In this document: positions 59,801 to 64,000 of the stretch, piece by piece | Layout: every line of letters begins with the position of its first letter | Position numbering within the stretch: the stretch's first letter is position 1 | Assembly: GCA_036850595.1 (NCBI GenBank) | Contig: CM072153.1 | Coordinates: forward strand, 12,790,169-12,854,168 | Origin: Rhyacichthys aspro | Lineage: Eukaryota; Chordata; Actinopteri; Gobiiformes; Rhyacichthyidae | DNA: 64,000 nucleotides | Direction of reading: 5' to 3' | Program-made: the position numbers and the translations under genes | The notes under the pieces: model-generated | What the model was told of the DNA's origin: nothing | Databases searched by the model: none | The model's input: only the letters and a program-made list of their open reading frames with translations

Positions 59801-62676
59801 GCTTCCCTCGGCTTGTCTCTGGATCACCACTCGACCTGCAGCAGCCAATCAGATTCCTGCTGAGTGTGTTGACATGGTAACAGAGATCAGAGGCTTCAGC
59901 GACCCACAGAAGGAGCAGTACTTCAAGAAGAAATTTAAACGTAAGAAGCAATCCCATAACATCATCTCCCACATCAAGAAGTCCCGCAGCCTCCACATCA
60001 TGTGCCACATCCCGGTCTTCTGCTGGATCACAGCTACTGTCCTGGAGCATGTGCTGAAGACCAGCGAGGACCAAGAGCTGCCCAAAACTCTGACCGACAT
60101 GTACATCCACTTCCTGGTGGTCCAGGCCAAAATCAAGAAGGCCAAGTATCATGAAGTGGCAGAGTCCCACTGGAACCCCGAGACCATCCAGATGATTCAG
60201 TCTCTGGGAAAACTGGCCTTTGAGCAGCTGCAGAAAGGAAACCTGATCTTCTACGAGTCAGACCTGATCGAGTGTGGTATCAATGTCGAAGCAGCCTCAA
60301 CCTACTCCGGAGTCTTCACTCAGATCTTTAAAGAGGAGAGAGGCCTGCACGAGGAGAAGGTCTTCTGCTTCATCCATCTGAGTGTTCAGGAGTTCCTGGC
60401 TGCTCTCCACATCTATGTGACCTTCATCAACTCTGGACTCAACCTACTTTCAACAGAGCAGAGCTCAGAGGTGCAGCTGTACCAGACTGCAGTAGACAGG
60501 GCTTTACAGAGTCCAAATGGACAGTTTGACCTGTTCCTCCGCTTCCTCATGGGCCTGTCACTACCTACCAATCAGAGTCTGTTACAAGGTCTAATAACTC
60601 CGAAAGGGAGCAGCTCAGAGACCAGTCAGAAAACAGCAGAGTACATCAAGAGGAAGATTAATGAAGGTGTCTCTGTGGAGAGAAGCATCAACCTGTTCCA
60701 CTGTCTGAATGAACTGAACGAGCACTCTCTGGTGGAGCAGATCCAGCAGTATGTGAGTTCAGGACGGCTCTGCTCAGAGACACTGAGTCCTGCTCAGTGG
60801 TCAGCTCTGGTCTACATCTTACTGTCCTCTGAACAAGATCTGGAGGTGTTTGAGCTTCAGAAATACTCTGCTTCAGAAGAGGCTCTGTTCAGGCTGCTTC
60901 CTGTCATCCAAATGTCCAGCAAAGTTGTGTGAGTGCTCATTTTATCGCTGTTTAAGATAATGGTTGTATTTTTCCAGTGGAACACTTGTTTTTCTTTCTG
61001 TTGCAGCCTAAGTGTGTGCAACTTAACAGAGAAAAGCTGTGAGACTCTGGCCTCAGTTCTCAGCTCCCAGTCGTCCAACCTCAGAGAACTGGACCTCAGC
61101 AACAATGACCTGAAGGATGAAGGAGCCAGGCTTCTGTCTGTGGGACTGGCCAGTCCACACTGCAGACTTGAGACCCTCAGGTCAGAAATCATTTCTAACA
61201 GGTTGTTTTTATGTCAGTCTTTATTTCGTGCTTTATATGTTTTCAATACTGAGGATTGTTTACATATCAAAGTAAAAATAGTAAAAATTTGTAAAAATTT
61301 GACAAGATTCCTGAGAATTAACTAGATCTAACCTCATCATTTATAGCCATAATAAATCATGGGGCAGCAGAGGGGCACTTTGATTAGAGCGTGTGTTTTA
61401 CATAATGATGGTTGTTAGCTCAATTCCTGTCATTTCTCCACACACTTGCATCTGGCTGTTGGAATAAGGACACGTGTTATAAAAAAGTGAAGAGATTGTT
61501 ATAAAGAGAACTAAGATAGCCTTTCTCAGAAGGTATGATGCTTTACTACCCAGTTCAAGCATATTTTTGAAATGAGAATTTTAAGACTAGATGTGTAAAA
61601 AGTTGATATGTTATGGTCACATGCAGAAACAAATAAGTAATGTCTTCTTCTGCAGGGTCTCTGGTTGTCTGTTGACAGATGAAGGCTGTTCTTCTTTAGG
61701 CTCAGCTCTGAGTCTGAATCCTTCACATCTGAGAACATTGGACCTGAGTTACAACAATCCAGGAGACGCAGGATTGAAATTGGTGGCTGCCGGACTGGAG
61801 AGTCCACAGTGGAGGCTAAGTACTATAAGGTATGATTGAGTTGTTGAAGTTGAAGCTAAAGCAATCTTAAGAATCTTAACACATGTCCATGTTTCAGGGT
61901 GCAGCCTACTGGAGTGCATTTGTTAAAACCTGGTCTCAGGAAGTGTAAGTGTTGTTTGATTGTTAATTTTGTTAATTCATTTGATATGCTGGAGTATATT
62001 TTTATCTTTGCAATTCAGCATTTTTAGGCATCTAAAAATTGTACAATTTTTAACATTGTAAGATTACTAAATCCACTCCTATTTTTTTTTGGTAAATGTC
62101 ATTTAGAGGACAATAAGCACATGATGTTTTATTTCTTCAACAGACTCCTGTGAACTCACATTTGATGCAAACACTGCCCACCGCAATCTTAAACTGTCAG
62201 ATGACAAGACCATTATTCGTGTGACTGATGCTCAGCCATTTCCAAGTCATGCCGACAGATTTAACAGCTGGCCCCAGGTGTTGTGTACCGCTGGTCTGAC
62301 AGGCCGCTGTTACTGGGAGGTGGACTGGAGCGGGAAAGTTGATGTAGCAGTGAGTTACAGAGAAATCAGGAGGAGGGAGGACAGGGGAAGCGGTTTGTTT
62401 GGTGAGAACAGTGTTTCCTGGAGTCTGAGGTGCACTGATGGACAGTACTCTGTCTGCCATAACCAGAACAGAGAAGTTCTTCCTCAAAAATCCTGTGGCT
62501 CTGGAAGAATAGCCGTTTACCTTGATTATTCTGCAGGCTCTCTGTCTTACTATAGCATCTTGTGGGACAAATTAAACCACATCTACACCTTCAAAACCGC
62601 TTTTACTGGTCCCCTGTTCCCTGGCTTTGCTTTCTGTCACTGTGACTCCTCTGTCTGTTTGCAGTTTGAAGCATAG
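56755..62676 (+). CDS. NLRC3-like NLR, plus-strand copy (12 coding exons, 1,179 aa)
   Basis: Second fish NLR-C gene, head to head with the minus-strand copy. Twelve exons join in frame from ATG at 56,755 to TAG at 62,674-62,676. Order: short start (1-18), five Ser/Cys repeats of which three carry a CVSC motif (19-212), helical module (213-280), FISNA (about 289-361), NACHT with GVAGIGKT (381-388) and VVFIFDGLDE (452-461), helical region to about 870, two LRRs (871-986), linker and PRY-SPRY/B30.2 (1003-1179). No effector death domain was recognised, as is usual in this group. It is longer than its partner because of extra N-terminal repeat exons. A polyadenylation signal lies 74 bp past the stop. 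The middle 2 kb is nearly identical to the minus copy, while both ends are diverged. The frame is open and all splice sites are consensus, so it looks functional. Confidence 0.94.
57372..57473 (+). CDS. Plus NLR coding exon 2: repeat without Cys core
   Basis: A 102-base exon (AACAG acceptor, GTGAGA donor) with SSSVSFKSDQSKEPQRKSAK. It is the canonical repeat, but the SCVS cysteine is Ser. Confidence 0.85.
57586..57699 (+). CDS. Plus NLR coding exon 3: CVSC repeat
   Basis: A 114-base exon (TTCACAG acceptor, GTCAGT donor) with PEPSCVSCRSNDSMNLPVAF. Confidence 0.87.
57954..58076 (+). CDS. Plus NLR coding exon 4: CVSC repeat
   Basis: A 123-base exon (CACAG acceptor, GTAAGT donor) with PEPSCVSCKSNDSMNLPLAF. 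Its core is nearly identical to exon 3 at DNA level, so the two exons are tandem duplicates. Confidence 0.87.
58225..58308 (+). CDS. Plus NLR coding exon 5: truncated repeat
   Basis: Eighty-four bases (CCACAG acceptor, GTGAGT donor) reading SDNESMDAPITFQRVSSKMA. The CVSC half is missing but the frame is kept. Confidence 0.78.
58654..58810 (+). CDS. Plus NLR coding exon 6: CVSC repeat and linker
   Basis: A 157-base exon (TAACAG acceptor, GTGTGT donor) with LSCVSCQSNESMNEPPTYQT, then a linker ending MDSIFM. It combines roles split between two exons in the minus copy. Confidence 0.83.
58878..59082 (+). CDS. Plus NLR coding exon 7: helical module before FISNA
   Basis: A 205-base exon (TTACAG acceptor, GTAAGT donor) with MDYVKIELNKMKKVLSPDKP and KALLKITLNFLKQMKLDELA. 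Equivalent to minus exon 6 but only moderately similar and one codon shorter. Confidence 0.88.
59158..60928 (+). CDS. Plus NLR coding exon 8: FISNA-NACHT
   Basis: A 1,771-base exon (TGTCAG acceptor, GTGAGT donor). Domains as in the minus copy, from which it differs by five bases and one residue. The apparent stop at its end in the open frame is inside the following intron; the spliced frame continues into the LRR exon. Confidence 0.97.
61007..61180 (+). CDS. Plus NLR coding exon 9: LRR 1
   Basis: A 174-base exon (GTTGCAG acceptor, GTCAGA donor) reading NLTEKSCETLASVLSSQSSN and GLASPHCRLETLR. Confidence 0.95.
61656..61829 (+). CDS. Plus NLR coding exon 10: LRR 2
   Basis: A 174-base exon (TCTGCAG acceptor, GTATGA donor): VSGCLLTDEGCSSLGSALSL, HLRTLDLSYNNPGDAGLKLV and GLESPQWRLSTIR. 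Full-length, unlike the minus counterpart. Confidence 0.93.
61898..61944 (+). CDS. Plus NLR coding exon 11: LRR-B30.2 linker
   Basis: Forty-seven bases (TTTCAG acceptor, GTAAGT donor): VQPTGVHLLKPGLRK. Confidence 0.88.
62144..62676 (+). CDS. Plus NLR coding exon 12: B30.2 (PRY-SPRY)
   Basis: A 533-base terminal exon. PRY part LTFDANTAHRNLKLSDDKTI, SPRY landmarks CYWEVDW, VAVSYREI and PLFPGFAF, ending VCLQFEA at a TAG. In B30.2 proteins the variable loops of this domain bind ligand; it is diverged from the minus copy. Confidence 0.94.
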
Positions 62677-62749
62677 AATATAAGTACCTTTAGTTTACCA
62701 AGTTTACAAAGAGTGTACTGCTTGCTTTCTGAAAGGCTCATCAATCTGT

Positions 62750-62755
62750 AATAAA
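62750..62755 (+). terminator. Polyadenylation signal of the plus NLR
   Basis: AATAAA, 74 bp past the stop codon, in a plausible place for a short 3' UTR. Confidence 0.5.
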
Positions 62756-63694
62756 ACAGCTTGTGAGGCTGTATGGCCATTTAACTGTGAGTTTAGATAT
62801 AGAGTGGTCAAAACCCTTTTTATTTAAACTACACAGTCTTGACCATCTGTCAATCAAGATACATGCACGTCATTTACACAGTAATGACTTTGCAGGGCAT
62901 TAAGCCTAATACTGTAGATTAATGTAACCTGGTGATCCAAAATGCAAAATACACCCCTTTAATACGACATCAGTTTTTTGATCTTATCTTAAGCAGGGTT
63001 TGTTGCTTAGATGCCTTAATATCCTCAAAGAGCAAGTATTTATTGGGCTTTTGTTTATTTGGGAGGATCAGTTCTTATTCTTTTGTACATTTAGCTCACT
63101 TTCTGTATTCTGTTGAACACCTTTGTTCATCCTATTTCTGTCCCTCTGCCCAGCTCCTTTAGTAGCAATGTGTGTCATATTGGTTGACATTGATGCTTGC
63201 TCTGTCTGGTATTCAAACAGATTTAATTGCGTGCATTTCTACCATAGGCTACCACTATGCTCATGATACGTAAGGGAGCCAGAAGAGAGCGTCATGTAAA
63301 CTATACCATGTATGCTAAGTAGCTCTAAATCATTTTTTTGAATTATTGCTCATATTTTAATTAACATAAGCACTCAAATGTGGTAGTGATAGTTTTTCAG
63401 AAATTGAGAAAGGAAACAATTCCCTTGAAAATAATGTTTACAGCTAACCATCATAGTTGGCTCTGTAGTTAATATGCACTTTTATGACCACTGTTGAGGT
63501 CTAACTTGACAACTGACATTAAAGGACAAAGTACCCCAAATTTTTTATCTTGATTCAATTTACTGTACATAGAATTTTGATGAGTTTTGCCCAAGGAGAG
63601 TCATGTGATTGTGTTTTCGGGGGAAAAACACCACCCAAAATCTGTATCCCCATAAGTTACTAGTACTATTATATTTACTTATATGTTTTAAAAA

Positions 63695-63699
<5 letters not shown>

Positions 63700-63769
<70 letters not shown>
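63700..63769 (+). repeat. (TA)n microsatellite
   Basis: About 35 uninterrupted TA units. It reads through as a Tyr-Ile repeat in one frame but is not coding. Confidence 0.95.
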
Positions 63770-63774
<5 letters not shown>

Positions 63775-64000
63775 AATGCAACTGTTAGCATTCCCATAGA
63801 ACCAGGCCTGTTTAAAGTGAAGATTATATTCAAAGGCTCTTTTTAAATTACTTGATTAGTCTTAACAAACATGACTATCTAGTCCTATTACTTTTGTATG
63901 TGTACTGTAATCCTCTCTTATTGTCGTTGTTTTATATTTTAGATTTATATTAAAGTTTATTTTAAATGTTCTATTCTTCTGTCTTTTGTCATTTTTATCA

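Larger units (their letters stand above)
59154..61194 (+). repeat. Near-identical inverted repeat, right arm (2,041 bp)
   Basis: Partner of 49,743-51,783, with 7.4 kb between the arms. Mismatches fall at 59,270, 60,251, 60,563, 60,582 and 60,892. The last turns Lys into Arg; the rest are silent. Confidence 0.93.
62677..64000 (+). other. Downstream flank of the plus NLR
   Basis: 3' UTR followed by AT-rich DNA. Apart from the polyadenylation signal and the TA repeat nothing was recognised. Confidence 0.7.

Noticed and set aside
48098..62676. Possibility that the two NLR genes are one gene duplicated by misassembly
   Set aside because: Exons at both ends of the genes and their introns are clearly different, so they are real paralogues.
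63560..63781. Tyr-Ile repeat peptide
   Set aside because: Simply the translation of the (TA)n microsatellite.
1..64000. CRISPR arrays, tRNA, rRNA or bacterial operons
   Set aside because: None seen; the gene structure is plainly vertebrate.

Overview
The window is genomic DNA from a bony (teleost) fish. Genes are intron-rich with consensus GT/AG splice sites, flanking DNA is AT-rich and full of microsatellites and decayed retroposons, and two genes belong to the fish-expanded NLRC3-like (NLR-C) family with FISNA-NACHT, LRR and B30.2 parts. No species can be named from sequence alone.

Left half (1-33,360, minus strand): the 5' two-thirds of ntrk3, the TrkC neurotrophin-3 receptor. Thirteen coding exons run from the signal peptide (ATG at 33,358-33,360) through leucine-rich repeats, two Ig domains, a 24-nt microexon, the transmembrane helix and the juxtamembrane segment with the NPQY adaptor site. 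The splice phases join without a break (1,576 coding nt). The kinase exons lie beyond base 1. The introns, the first nearly 9 kb, carry a degenerate ~20-bp minisatellite, a reverse-transcriptase fragment and other old repeats. A CpG-rich promoter-like zone covers about 33,060-33,900.

Middle (about 33.4-48.1 kb): no gene recognised. It holds repeats, including a second copy of the ntrk3 intronic minisatellite, mostly in opposite orientation, and a (CA)n tract.

Right part (48,098-62,676): two complete NLRC3-like genes arranged head to head. The minus-strand gene has 11 coding exons (1,116 aa) and the plus-strand gene 12 (1,179 aa); both reading frames are open and all exon phases fit. The main discovery is a 2,041-bp inverted pair (49,743-51,783 and 59,154-61,194) covering the FISNA-NACHT exon, the next intron and the first LRR exon. 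By eye it has only five mismatches, while the neighbouring exons and introns of the same genes are strongly diverged. One edge falls on a splice acceptor. This is what recent gene conversion between inverted paralogues looks like: the signalling core is homogenised while the N-terminal repeats, second LRR and B30.2 domain stay different.

The ~3.5-kb interval between the two NLR start codons has GAAANNGAAA-type (ISRE/IRF-like) motifs near the likely start of each gene and a perfect 15-bp-arm hairpin, so interferon-linked control of both genes is a reasonable hypothesis. The last 1.3 kb holds the plus gene's 3' UTR, a polyadenylation signal and a (TA)n tract of about 70 bp.
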